Positions 34,038 to 43,055 of a stretch of DNA of 64,000 nt are shown in pieces; positions within the stretch are counted from its first letter, which is position 1, and each line of letters begins with the position of its first letter. Made by a program: the position numbers and the translations under genes. Origin of the DNA: JBCCMQ01 sp039026235 (lineage in GTDB: Bacteria; Pseudomonadota; Alphaproteobacteria; Rhodobacterales; Rhodobacteraceae); assembly GCA_039026235.1 (NCBI GenBank), contig JBCCMQ010000012.1, forward strand, positions 1 through 64,000, read 5' to 3'. The notes beneath the pieces are model-generated. The model saw only the letters and a program-made list of their open reading frames with translations, did no database searches and had not been told where the DNA came from.

Positions 34038-35464
34038 CGTCAAATCTGCTGATCCTGATGTCGGACGAACACCAGGCCCGGGCCATGGGGTGCGCTGGGC
34101 ACCCCTTTGTGCAAACGCCGCACCTTGATGCGCTCGCGGCGCGTGGCACGCGGTTTGCCAACGCCTATACCCCCAGCCCCATCTGCGTACCGGCCCGGGC
34201 GAGTTTTGCGACTGGGCTTTATCCGCACCAGACCCGACTTTGGGACAATGCCATGCCCTATACCGGCGCGATCCGCGGATGGGGCCACGCCCTGCAAGAC
34301 AAAGGCGTGCCGGTCGAAAGCATCGGCAAGCTGCATTACCGGGCAGAGGAAGACCCGGCGGGTTTCGATGTCGAGCACATGCCGATGATGGTGGCCGGCG
34401 GCGTCGGCATGGTCTGGGCCAGCATACGCAAGGAAGACGAACGCATTCTTGGGCCAAAACGGATGCTCGGTGACTACATCGGACCCGGACGAAGCAAATA
34501 CACAGATTACGACGCAGCCGTGGTTGCGCGAACGGAAGACTGGATTGCCGAACATGCCGAGGACACCCGGCCGTGGTGTCTTTACGTGGGCCTTGTCGCC
34601 CCACACTTCCCGCTGGTCGTGCCCGAGGAATTCTTTGACCTCTACCCGCCCGAGACGCTGCCACCGGCCAAGCTCCACCCCGACGAAGGCCACCCGCGCC
34701 ATCCATGGGTCGAAAAACAAAACGCATTCATGGACAGCGAAGGCATGTTCACCAACCCGTCGGAACGATTGGCCGCGATGTCGGCCTACTACGGGCTGTG
34801 CACCTGGCTCGACCACAATGTAGGTGAGATCCTTGGTGCGCTAGAAGCGGCGGGACTGACCGACAGTACGACGGTTGTCTACACCTCGGACCACGGCGAC
34901 AACATTGGCGCGCGCGGTCTGTGGGGCAAATCGAACATGTACGAAGAAAGTGCTGCGGTCCCAATGATCATGGCCGGGCCAGACGTGCCCCGAGGCGTTT
35001 GTGAGACACCGGTTGGTCTTTTGGATCTCTCGGCCACGATTGCCACGCATTTCAACGCCGAGATCGACACGGCCGATGGCGTAGAGGATCTTTATGGCAT
35101 CATCGATCGCCTTGCAGACCCCGAACGCATCGTATTTTCGGAATACCATGCCGCAGGCGCCGTATCAGGCGCATTCATGCTGCGCAAAGGCCATTGGAAA
35201 CTTATCCATTACGTGGGCTTCCCGGATGAGCTTTTCGACCTCGAATCCGACCCTGAAGAAGCCGTGAACCGGGTAACCGACCCAAGCTGTGCCGAGGTTC
35301 TTCGCGATCTGCATGCAGAGCTTCGCCTTGTCTGTGACCCGGAAAGAACAAATGCACAGGCCTTTGCGGATCAGGCCGCACTGATCGAGAGGCACGGCGG
35401 GCGCGAAGCTGCCCTCAAGCTCGGCGCGTCCGGTGCCACGCCGCCGCCGGCGGTGGTGGTGTGA
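34034..35464 (+). CDS. Type I sulfatase, choline-sulfatase/phosphonate monoester hydrolase-like
   Basis: 476 residues from a TTG at 34034 that overlaps the marR stop (TTGA) and follows GGGGAGAGGACC. Metal-site start NLLILMSDEHQARAMG, formylglycine motif C51-V-P-A-R in PSPICVPARASFATG, and YTSDHGDNIGARGLWGKSNM, the form seen in BetC-like enzymes where GDH is replaced. Related proteins act on choline-O-sulfate or phosphonate monoesters. The C-terminus has a proline/valine tail. It is translationally coupled to the MBL hydrolase downstream. No betaine genes are nearby, so choline sulfate is only one option. Confidence 0.92.
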   Translation: MTSNLLILMSDEHQARAMGCAGHPFVQTPHLDALAARGTRFANAYTPSPICVPARASFATGLYPHQTRLWDNAMPYTGAIRGWGHALQDKGVPVESIGKLHYRAEEDPAGFDVEHMPMMVAGGVGMVWASIRKEDERILGPKRMLGDYIGPGRSKYTDYDAAVVARTEDWIAEHAEDTRPWCLYVGLVAPHFPLVVPEEFFDLYPPETLPPAKLHPDEGHPRHPWVEKQNAFMDSEGMFTNPSERLAAMSAYYGLCTWLDHNVGEILGALEAAGLTDSTTVVYTSDHGDNIGARGLWGKSNMYEESAAVPMIMAGPDVPRGVCETPVGLLDLSATIATHFNAEIDTADGVEDLYGIIDRLADPERIVFSEYHAAGAVSGAFMLRKGHWKLIHYVGFPDELFDLESDPEEAVNRVTDPSCAEVLRDLHAELRLVCDPERTNAQAFADQAALIERHGGREAALKLGASGATPPPAVVV

Positions 35465-36309
35465 AGCTCACGGTACTCGGGTCAGGCTCGCCCGAGGCCT
35501 ACGCGCGACGTGCTTCTAGCGGATACCTGATCGAGGTGGGCGGGGACCGCATCCTTTTCGATTGCGGCGGCGGTGTGTTCGACAACATGCTGCGTTCCGC
35601 GCGGCTACCTTCCGAGATCACGCACATCGTGTTTTCGCACCTGCATTCAGATCACATGATGGATTACGCGCGGCTCGTCCATGCTGCATGGGATGAAGGC
35701 GGGCCACAAATTCAGGTCTTTGGGCCGGCGCCGATCAAGTCCATTACCGATGGCTACTTCGGTCAGGACGGCGTTCTGTCGTACGACCTGAGGGCGCGGA
35801 CCGAGTTACCACAAAGTCAGGAGGTTTGGCTGGCACGCGGGGGAACCCTGCCCCGCCCATGGCCGGCGCCAAAAATCCAGGAGGTCGCACCGGGCCACAG
35901 CATCTCACAGAATGAATGGCGCATTGACTTTTGCATGGCTCCACATGCGCAGCCGTTCCTCGAATGCATGGCGCTGTCACTGACTTATGGGGACAGGAAA
36001 TTCGTCTACTCGGGCGATGCGGGCCTGTGCCCTGATGTCGAAGCGCTAGCTGCCGGTGCCGACCTGTTGCTTCATTGGTGCTACCGCCTGGAAGGAGAGG
36101 TCGTCACAGCCAGCCTTGCCGCCTCGGCCCCTACCCCGGCAGAGATCGGCAGCATGGCCAGGCGCGCCGGGGCAAAGGCGCTGATGTTGACCCATTTTCG
36201 AAGACACATGGATGAGCCATCCCGTTTCAAACGCGCTGTCGAAGACGCCTCTTCGGCATTCGGGAAGCCCGTCGTCATCGCCGAAGACCTGCAGGAACTG
36301 GATATCTAG
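35461..36309 (+). CDS. Metallo-beta-lactamase-fold hydrolase
   Basis: A 282-residue MBL-fold protein starting GTG at 35461, overlapping the sulfatase stop (GTGA). Metal ligands are visible in FSHLHSDHMMDYARL (HxHxDH) and in VYSGDAGLCPDVEALA; the final histidine is in LMLTHFRRH. The N-terminus KLTVLGSGSP resembles the arylsulfatase/RNase Z/PhnP branch that cleaves phospho- or sulfo-esters. No signal peptide. The overlap with the sulfatase suggests it processes the same imported ester or its product. Confidence 0.88.
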   Translation: MKLTVLGSGSPEAYARRASSGYLIEVGGDRILFDCGGGVFDNMLRSARLPSEITHIVFSHLHSDHMMDYARLVHAAWDEGGPQIQVFGPAPIKSITDGYFGQDGVLSYDLRARTELPQSQEVWLARGGTLPRPWPAPKIQEVAPGHSISQNEWRIDFCMAPHAQPFLECMALSLTYGDRKFVYSGDAGLCPDVEALAAGADLLLHWCYRLEGEVVTASLAASAPTPAEIGSMARRAGAKALMLTHFRRHMDEPSRFKRAVEDASSAFGKPVVIAEDLQELDI

Positions 36310-36697
36310 GCCCGGAATAACGCCAGAAGATCGCGCCTTTTGCGATCCAGCCAAAACCCCGCACCCGCGCACCTGCTGCCCATCACGTCGCCGGCGTGAT
36401 CTGGCAAAAAAGGTGCGAAAGCCTGCCTGCTGATGATCGAAGAACAAGCGCTGGCTGGAAGCAACGAACCCGGAGTGGCCGGAAGAAGATCTCCGCTAAT
36501 CCGTAGGCTTTGCAAGGACGCGCCAAGGCTGTCATTGCGCCCTTCGGCAACCAAGGTGGTGATCACGTCCGCGCTGCGGTCATGACGCAGAGGGCGTCCG
36601 TTGGCGCGGCGCAACATTCACCGAGAACGCTCTTTCGGGAAGCACGCGTTCTTGCGGCACTGTTGCAGCGCGGAGACCGGCACTTTACACAAATTGC
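36310..36697. other. Intergenic region, no supported gene
   Basis: About 390 bases before the MoxR-type operon. Short frames on both strands lack domains and ribosome binding sites. It should contain the promoter of the downstream operon. Confidence 0.4.
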
Positions 36698-37417
36698 ATG
36701 CGCGTTTGGCCTCTTTTCGTCGCCAGTCTGATCCTTTCGCCGCTGGCTACCGTCGCCGGGGCACAAGAGGCGCCGCTCGACGGCGTTGAAATCCGCGCCT
36801 CGGGCGAAGCCTACGCCAATTCCATTCGCTTCCGCGGCGTGAACGCGAATGTGGGCTACTTTGATCCCACGCGCCCTGCCCCTCCGTTGGACACACGCGA
36901 AACGCCGCGACAACCGCGCGAGGTTGACGAGGAAACGGTCCCGTTGGTTGGGGACGCCGGGCAGGTCACTGTCATCCTGATTTGTGCCGCGATCCTCCTT
37001 TTTGTCGCTTACATGCTGGTTGTCCATGGCGGGCGCATGCCTGTTTCCTTTTCCCGAAGCCCGGAAGACGGAGCGCAGGAAGGGGCTGCGCGGACCGGCC
37101 CCAACCCAGAGGCGGACAGCGCTCCGCTGGCGCTTAAGGTGATCCTCGCGATGCCGGACAAGCGCGCGGCGCTCGTTGCCCTTTGCAAAAGTCTGCTTGC
37201 CCAGACTGTTGCGGCGCAAGGTGTTTTGTTTCAACGGTCCTGGACCGATAGAGAGGCGCTGCGCCGTGTGCCATTTGACTTTGAACATCGTGACGCGCTG
37301 CACGCTCTTGTACTTGAGTCGGAGAGGGTTCAATTCGGCGGTCGCGACGTAACCGCGCCTGAGTTCGACGCCCATGTGGACCGCGTCCGACCCATCTGGG
37401 TCAAAGGCGCCCCATGA
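36698..37417 (+). CDS. DUF4129-like membrane protein, first gene of the MoxR operon
   Basis: A 239-residue protein with a signal peptide (MRVWPLFVASLILSP, cleavage near VAGAQ), a short periplasmic part, one helix (VTVILICAAILLFVAYMLVV, about 90-110) and a cytoplasmic C-terminal domain starting ALKVILAMPDKRAALVALC. The C-terminal part matches the DUF4129 position and style found beside MoxR/DUF58 genes. Its function is not established. Its stop overlaps the next start (ATGA). Ribosome binding at 36698 is weak. Confidence 0.7.
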   Translation: MRVWPLFVASLILSPLATVAGAQEAPLDGVEIRASGEAYANSIRFRGVNANVGYFDPTRPAPPLDTRETPRQPREVDEETVPLVGDAGQVTVILICAAILLFVAYMLVVHGGRMPVSFSRSPEDGAQEGAARTGPNPEADSAPLALKVILAMPDKRAALVALCKSLLAQTVAAQGVLFQRSWTDREALRRVPFDFEHRDALHALVLESERVQFGGRDVTAPEFDAHVDRVRPIWVKGAP

Positions 37418-38754
37418 GCGTGACGGAAGACCAGCAACGGACCCGGACCAGCCCCGAAAGAGTGTTCGTTGTCGTCATCGCCGCCCTCGTTCTTTTTGGG
37501 ATGATTTTTGCGGTGTCGCAACGTCAGCAAGAGTTGCGCCGGTCGCCTCTCGGCCTGGACGGTCTTCGTGCGTGGCTGGTCTCTGAAGGATACGGTGCCC
37601 AGAATTTCACCGGGGGCTGGCCCTTGGACCGCACGGAGGTCGGGCTGAACATCCTGCCGATTTACGACACCGACCTTGGCACGCGCCGGGTGCCGCCCCG
37701 TACGAAAGAGGACCTCATCGCGCAGCAGGATGAGTTCGACGTCACCCTGGAGGCCGTGGGCGACAAGGTCAGCGAGGTCCGCGTTCTTGCGGTCCTGCCG
37801 AAATGGCGCAGTGGCATGCGTCTGACCGGTGTTGCCCATCCGGTTCTGATCTCGGACCCAGCCGCCATCGAAGGCGTTCTGACCAGCCTGATCGACGACA
37901 GCGCGGCGGAGGTGCGCCATAGCCAACAGCCATTTGCCGAGTTCGACTATGTCTCCCAGAACGGAAGGCGCCTTTCGGCCGTGACCTATGCGAGCCAGAT
38001 GTTCGCATCCGAGGCCTGCGCGCCGATCGTTGGGAATTCTGAGGCGATGCTGCTTGGTGACTGCGAAAGCCGTTGGGGTGAACGTCTTTTGATCCTCTCC
38101 GATCCAGACCTGCTCAACAACCACGGGCTCCTTCTGGGGGATAACGCATTCATCATTAGCGACATCGTACAAAACTGGGGTAAAAACGGGCGCGTTATCA
38201 TCGATTACAGCCGCATCTCGTGGTTCATCGCACCCGAAGAGCGGGTTGTGCGTGAGCGCGAATGGAGCGATCTTCTGCGCTTTTTTCAGCCGCCATTCAC
38301 GCTGATGTGGCTCGGCGTGGTTTTGACGCTGGGCCTGGTCCTTTGGCGTTCTTCAATGCGGTTCGGACCGTTGCGCGATAGCGTCAGCGACATGAGCGCA
38401 AGCAAAGCAACCGCCATCGAAGCGCGCGCGAACCTGATGCGCCTGACAGGTCAGGATGGCGCGCTGGTAGACGAATACGGGCGGGCACGGCTCGCGGCCA
38501 CCGCCGCGGCGCTTTTCGGGCCTGCCCATGCGCGACAGTTTTCAAGCCCGGATGCCTTCCTTGGATATACCCAACGCCGCCATCCAGAGCACGCGGGCCC
38601 GCTGGCCGCCGCGCTGAGCAACATCGCGGCCATGCCCCATGCTGCCACCGCCGGGCAGGCGATGGCCGGGGCCGCCGAATTGGAACGAGTACTGGAGCAA
38701 ATAAGGAATGACACTAGAGGTTCTGGCAGACCGCGCCAACGCGCTTCGGTCTGA
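37414..38754 (+). CDS. DUF4350-domain membrane protein
   Basis: A 446-residue protein with an N-terminal helix (VFVVVIAALVLFGMIFAV), an extracytoplasmic DUF4350 region (about 45-290) with SPLGLDGLRAWLVSEGYG and LLILSDPDLLNNHGLLLGDN, a second helix near 295-315 (TLMWLGVVLTLGLVLW), and a cytoplasmic tail. DUF4350 resembles GldG/IftT-like glutamine-amidotransferase-fold modules in ABC-associated proteins. It is a regular partner in MoxR/DUF58 operons. Its end overlaps the MoxR start by 47 bases, indicating coupled translation. Confidence 0.85.
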   Translation: MSVTEDQQRTRTSPERVFVVVIAALVLFGMIFAVSQRQQELRRSPLGLDGLRAWLVSEGYGAQNFTGGWPLDRTEVGLNILPIYDTDLGTRRVPPRTKEDLIAQQDEFDVTLEAVGDKVSEVRVLAVLPKWRSGMRLTGVAHPVLISDPAAIEGVLTSLIDDSAAEVRHSQQPFAEFDYVSQNGRRLSAVTYASQMFASEACAPIVGNSEAMLLGDCESRWGERLLILSDPDLLNNHGLLLGDNAFIISDIVQNWGKNGRVIIDYSRISWFIAPEERVVREREWSDLLRFFQPPFTLMWLGVVLTLGLVLWRSSMRFGPLRDSVSDMSASKATAIEARANLMRLTGQDGALVDEYGRARLAATAAALFGPAHARQFSSPDAFLGYTQRRHPEHAGPLAAALSNIAAMPHAATAGQAMAGAAELERVLEQIRNDTRGSGRPRQRASV

Positions 38755-39664
38755 GATCGGCAAGGCCGTCCTCGGCCAAGAGGACATTGTGGACATGCTG
38801 ATCGTGGCTCTTTTCGCGCGTGGTCACATTCTGATCGAAGGGCCTCCGGGCACTGCCAAAACGCTGTTGGCGCGCAGCTTTGCCGCGACGCTGTCGCTTG
38901 ATTTCGGGCGCATCCAGTTCACGCCCGATCTGATGCCTGGCGACATCTTGGGGACGTCGATTTTCAACTTTCAGACCAACGATTTCATCCTGACGAAAGG
39001 GCCGGTCTTTAGCGAGGTTCTGCTCGCCGATGAGATCAACCGCGCGCCGCCCAAGACCCAGGCCGCGCTTCTGCAGGCTATGAACGAACAGGTGGTTTCC
39101 ATCGATGGGACCGATCATGCGTTGGGTGAGAATTTCATCGTCGTTGCAACACAGAACCCAATTGAGCAGCAGGGCACCTATCCGCTGCCCGAAGCACAGC
39201 TGGACCGTTTCCTATTCAAGGTGCTTGTCGACTTTCCGCCTGAAAACGTCGAGATGGCGATCCTTCAGAAGCACGCCAAAGAACCCATTGAGGCAGGCCG
39301 CGAAACGGGCGGGCTGCGCCCGGTACTGAGCGCCCAGGACATTGCCGATAGCCGCAAGATCATCGACGACATTATCCTTGATGACGGTATTCTCAGCTAC
39401 ATTCTGCGCCTCGTTCGGGCTACCCGCGCGACGAATGAGATCGCCTTTGGAGGCTCTACGCGGGCAGCCGACGCCCTGGCCGTTGCCACACGGGCAACCG
39501 CAGCACTGGCGGGGCGTGATTTCGCTATTCCGGATGACGTGAAGCGTCTTTACATCCCGGCGATGCGGCACCGTGTGGTCCTGGGACCCTCGGCTGAGAT
39601 CGAGGGCCGGTCATCCGATCACGTGCTTGAGAACATCCTTAACCAGGTCGAGGCCCCGCGCTGA
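38708..39664 (+). CDS. MoxR-family AAA+ ATPase
   Basis: 318 residues from an ATG preceded by AATAAGGA. Walker A is GPPGTAKTLLAR, Walker B VLLADEINRAPPKTQAALLQ, sensor 1 ENFIVVATQNPIEQQGTYPL and the arginine-finger region QLDRFLF. MoxR ATPases act as chaperones that remodel or insert cofactors into partners containing VWA or DUF58 domains, such as the next gene product. It lies in the middle of a seven-gene-style operon of membrane proteins. The specific client is unknown. Confidence 0.96.
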   Translation: MTLEVLADRANALRSEIGKAVLGQEDIVDMLIVALFARGHILIEGPPGTAKTLLARSFAATLSLDFGRIQFTPDLMPGDILGTSIFNFQTNDFILTKGPVFSEVLLADEINRAPPKTQAALLQAMNEQVVSIDGTDHALGENFIVVATQNPIEQQGTYPLPEAQLDRFLFKVLVDFPPENVEMAILQKHAKEPIEAGRETGGLRPVLSAQDIADSRKIIDDIILDDGILSYILRLVRATRATNEIAFGGSTRAADALAVATRATAALAGRDFAIPDDVKRLYIPAMRHRVVLGPSAEIEGRSSDHVLENILNQVEAPR

Positions 39665-39681
39665 TACGTCCGTCCCGCAGA

Positions 39682-40965
39682 ATGCTGGCCGCCGCCGTGG
39701 GCGCGTTGGTTCTGACCGTGCTCGGCGCGATCCTCGGCGGCGGTTTGAATGACATCGCGCTGGCACCCTGGGCCGCTCTTTTGGTTCTGGCGGCCTCTGA
39801 CCTGCTGTTATCGCGTCGGCGCCGGTCAGATCTTGCCTTCGAGGCGCCGAAAGAGGTGTTCGTGGGTGAAGACTTCGACCTGATACTGCGCGATCCACAG
39901 GCAATCCCCGGCCAAGAGGCCCGCTTCGACTGGCCCAAGGGACTGCGCGGGCCGGGCCAGGTCGCATTTGCTCGGCCGGGGGACAGCGCCACCGGCGTGT
40001 CAACCAAGGTGCCGGTCCGCGCGCTTCGGCGCGGGATCTGGACCATGCCCCATCTCTGGCTTCGCTGGCCATCGCGGCTCAGCCTGTTTGAGTTCGTGCC
40101 GAAGTTGGTGCTTGGCGCCGAGGTGCGGGTCGTGCCCAACATTCGACTGGTGCAGTCAGGCGCTCTGACCACGAGGGTCATATCCCAACTGTTCGGGCAA
40201 AAGGAAAACCGTGCCATCGGCGACGGGTCGGAATTTCACCAGCTTCGCGACTTCGTGGCCGGCATGGACGTGAAATCTATCGATTGGAAACGCTCTGCCC
40301 GTAAACGCGCGCTTCTGGCCAAGGAATTGCGTGCGGAACGGAACCACCATGTGATCCTTGCCATCGACAATGGCTTTCTAATGCGCGAGGAAATCGAAGG
40401 CGTTCCCAAGATCGACCACGCCGTGACAGCCGCCCTTGCCGTGGCCTGGGCCGCCAATGTGGGGGGGGATTTGGTGGGGCATTATGCCTATGACGTCCGG
40501 CCGCGGTCATTCGGAAGGCCAGAGGCAGGGCGCGCGGCTTTCGTCCGTCTGAGAAGTTGGGCGGCCGAGCTAGAATACGTCAGCCGTGAAACCAACCACA
40601 CCCTGGCCCTGACCGAGCTTAACGCGCGAACGCCAAAACGGTCGCTGATCATAGTCTTCACCGACTTCGTGGACACGACGAGCGCGGAACTGATGCTAGA
40701 AAATATCTCGATCCTCTCCAAAAGGCACTTGATCCTGTTCGTTGCTATCCGCGACCCGGAGCTTGAGGAAAAGGTCGAGACGGCGCCCCCGGACATGAAC
40801 GGGATCGCAACGCTCGTTGCGGCGAACCAATCGATCTCTGAACGGCGGCTGGTGCTGGAACGGCTCACGCGGATGGGTGTTACGGTCATCGATGCAAAGC
40901 CCGACCAGGTAACCGGCCGCCTTGTGTCGGCCTATCTCGACGTTAAAGAGAGAGAGCTGATCTGA
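39682..40965 (+). CDS. DUF58 (VWA-like) protein, MoxR partner
   Basis: A 427-residue protein: two N-terminal helices (VGALVLTVLGAILGGGL and APWAALLVLAASDLLL), a beta-rich middle, and the DUF58 core GSEFHQLRDFVAGMDVKSID, then WKRSARKRALLAKELRAERN, with an incomplete MIDAS-like site after HHVILAIDNG. Such proteins cooperate with MoxR ATPases. The annotated ATG at 39682 leaves an 17-base gap; an in-frame CTG at 39661 overlaps the MoxR stop (CTGA) and would add seven residues, in keeping with the overlaps elsewhere in the operon. Confidence 0.92.
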   Translation: MLAAAVGALVLTVLGAILGGGLNDIALAPWAALLVLAASDLLLSRRRRSDLAFEAPKEVFVGEDFDLILRDPQAIPGQEARFDWPKGLRGPGQVAFARPGDSATGVSTKVPVRALRRGIWTMPHLWLRWPSRLSLFEFVPKLVLGAEVRVVPNIRLVQSGALTTRVISQLFGQKENRAIGDGSEFHQLRDFVAGMDVKSIDWKRSARKRALLAKELRAERNHHVILAIDNGFLMREEIEGVPKIDHAVTAALAVAWAANVGGDLVGHYAYDVRPRSFGRPEAGRAAFVRLRSWAAELEYVSRETNHTLALTELNARTPKRSLIIVFTDFVDTTSAELMLENISILSKRHLILFVAIRDPELEEKVETAPPDMNGIATLVAANQSISERRLVLERLTRMGVTVIDAKPDQVTGRLVSAYLDVKERELI

Positions 40966-41966
40966 TGGCCGACGAAAGCAGCCTAATTCGGTCAGCGCGC
41001 TTCCGGCAAGAACGCGAACATGACTGGAGGCGTCTGGAACACCTGGTTGCCAAGGCCGAGGGCCGCGGCGTTCAATCGCTTCGCTTTTCCGAAAGCCGGG
41101 ACTTGGCATCGCTCTACCGCCAGGCCACCACATCGCTTGCTATCGCGCGAGAGATCTCACTCGATAAGGCGCTCCTCGCTTACCTGGAAGCCCTTGCTGC
41201 GCGCGCTTACCTCTGCGTCTACGCTCCGCAAGAGCGGCTTGGTGGGCTCGTACTGCGTTTTTTCACTTCATCTGCGCCCCAGGCGATGCGGCGCTGCGCG
41301 GCCTTCATCCTTGCGGGCTTTGCCTGCATGGGGCTCGGGGTGCTGGTGGGGTATCTTCTCTATCTCGAAAACAGCGAGTGGTTTTACGTCTTTATGCCGC
41401 CGGGCCTTGCCGGCGACCGGGGGCCGGACGCCTCGACCGAATACCTGCGCAGCGTGATCTACGACAGTGATCCGGATCATTCAGGTCTTGGCGCGTTCGC
41501 CAGTCTTCTCTTCTCGCATAATACGAGAATTGCGATCTTTGTCTTTGGCCTGGGCGTTTTTGCCTGTGCTCCGGCGATCCTGCTGACCTTCTACAACGGC
41601 CTCGCGATCGGCGCATTCTACGCGGTTCATGTCGAACGCGGCCTCGGTTGGGACCTGGGCGGCTGGCTTTCGATCCATGGGGTTACTGAGCTTTCAGCCA
41701 TCTGCATCGCCTGTGGTGGCGGCATTAGGTTGGGCTTTGCGGTGCTTTTCCCCGGTCAGAGCACGCGCCGAGAGGCGCTGCGGCTTGCGGGCCGAGACGC
41801 TGTGAAAGTCGCCCTTGTGGCCGCCCTAATGCTACTGGCGGCCGCGCTGCTCGAAGGCTTCGCCCGTCAACTTGTGCAGGACATGACAACGCGGTACATC
41901 GTCGGCTGGGGGATCGGCGCGCTCTGGCTCTCATGGTTTCTTTTTGGCGGGCGGCGGCGGCGATGA
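40965..41966 (+). CDS. SpoIIM-like (stage II sporulation protein M family) membrane protein
   Basis: A 333-residue protein with a cytoplasmic helical start and about six transmembrane segments from residue 110. The family signature is in FSHNTRIAIFVFGLGVFACA, then PAILLTFYNGLAIGAFYA and LSIHGVTELSAICIACGGGI, where the conserved HG-x-x-E is seen. Outside sporulating bacteria the family accompanies MoxR/DUF58/RDD genes, with no defined role. Its ATG overlaps the DUF58 stop (TGATG), and its own stop overlaps the RDD start. Confidence 0.92.
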   Translation: MADESSLIRSARFRQEREHDWRRLEHLVAKAEGRGVQSLRFSESRDLASLYRQATTSLAIAREISLDKALLAYLEALAARAYLCVYAPQERLGGLVLRFFTSSAPQAMRRCAAFILAGFACMGLGVLVGYLLYLENSEWFYVFMPPGLAGDRGPDASTEYLRSVIYDSDPDHSGLGAFASLLFSHNTRIAIFVFGLGVFACAPAILLTFYNGLAIGAFYAVHVERGLGWDLGGWLSIHGVTELSAICIACGGGIRLGFAVLFPGQSTRREALRLAGRDAVKVALVAALMLLAAALLEGFARQLVQDMTTRYIVGWGIGALWLSWFLFGGRRRR

Positions 41967-42910
41967 GCACTGCGGCCCTGTCCCGGAAAGAGAGGCGCGC
42001 GGCGAAGCGGGCTGCACGTCATGCTGCCGCAAAACAGGTTCTGCCGCCCGAAGGCGTGCCGCTTGAGCTTCCCATTGCCTCGCTTGGGGTGCGCTTGGGG
42101 GCTCAGATCGCCGACATTCTGATCACCACGGCCGCGGCGCTGGCGCTTTTGCTGCTGATGGGAATTCTGGGCCTCTTGGGGGTCTATTCCTTCATGGGCC
42201 TTGGCATGCTTCTCTTTTTTCTCATTCGCGTGCCCTACTACGTTATCGCAGAGCTGATCTGGAACGGGCAAACGCTCGGCAAAAAGCTGATGAAGATCAA
42301 AGTGGTCAGTCACAGTGGCGGACCGCTGACCGCGCATTCTCTGGTCTTGCGAAACCTCATGAAAGAGGCCGAGATTTTCCTGCCGGGTCAGCTTTTGGTT
42401 TCACTGCAGTCGGTCGATCCTTTGACCGGCTGGATCAGCGTGGCCTGGGTTACCATGGCTTTGGCGATTCCGCTCTCGAATCCCTACCGTCAGCGGTTGG
42501 GCGATATGCTGGCAGGCACTCATGTAGTGCACCTTCCAGTCCCGATCTTGCTAAAGGATCTGGCCCGCGAAAACCCGCGCCCGTCAGCCGCGGAGACGCC
42601 CGCCTTCAGCTTTCTTCCGCACCAACTCGACCACTACGGCGCGTTCGAGCTGCAAACGCTTGAGGCACTACTGCGCGCCCAGGACAGGATTGCCGACACG
42701 AGCGCTCACAGGCGCAACCAGGCGACGGTCGTCTCTATCGTGGAGAAGATCCGGCGCAAGATCGGCTATGCCGACGTGGTGAAACCGGAGGAAGCCGTGG
42801 CCTTCCTCGGCGCCTTTTACAACGCGCAGCGCGCATATCTTGAACAGCGTCAGATCTTCGGGGAACGGCGTGAGGACAAGCACTATGGCGTTGGCCCCAA
42901 CGACACGTAA
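41963..42910 (+). CDS. RDD-family membrane protein
   Basis: 315 residues from the ATG at 41963 (ATGA overlap with the SpoIIM-like gene). A basic start (ERRAAKRAARHAAAK) is followed by the RDD domain: LGVRLGAQIADILITTAAAL with the arginine and aspartates, a second helix pair, and WNGQTLGKKLMKIKVV and NPYRQRLGDMLAGTHVVHL. The C-terminal 120 residues are a soluble helical domain. RDD proteins include transporters and membrane anchors; here it is part of the MoxR operon. It is the last gene, and a GCGCC...GGCGC inverted repeat follows the stop. Confidence 0.9.
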   Translation: MSTAALSRKERRAAKRAARHAAAKQVLPPEGVPLELPIASLGVRLGAQIADILITTAAALALLLLMGILGLLGVYSFMGLGMLLFFLIRVPYYVIAELIWNGQTLGKKLMKIKVVSHSGGPLTAHSLVLRNLMKEAEIFLPGQLLVSLQSVDPLTGWISVAWVTMALAIPLSNPYRQRLGDMLAGTHVVHLPVPILLKDLARENPRPSAAETPAFSFLPHQLDHYGAFELQTLEALLRAQDRIADTSAHRRNQATVVSIVEKIRRKIGYADVVKPEEAVAFLGAFYNAQRAYLEQRQIFGERREDKHYGVGPNDT

Positions 42911-43055
42911 TTTACCGCAGAAGCGCCTTTCAAGGGCGCCAGAAAAGCCTTGAATCTTAAAGAACCATCACTGCTAATGCTGATGCGCATGATAGCCAAG
43001 CGCCATTCAAGACGCGAATTCAGTTTAGACTCACAATGGATTTAAGAGCGGGAAC

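Noticed and set aside
42911..43055. GCGCC...GGCGC inverted repeat after the RDD gene as a rho-independent terminator
   Set aside because: The stem is short and no T-run follows; kept only as a remark.
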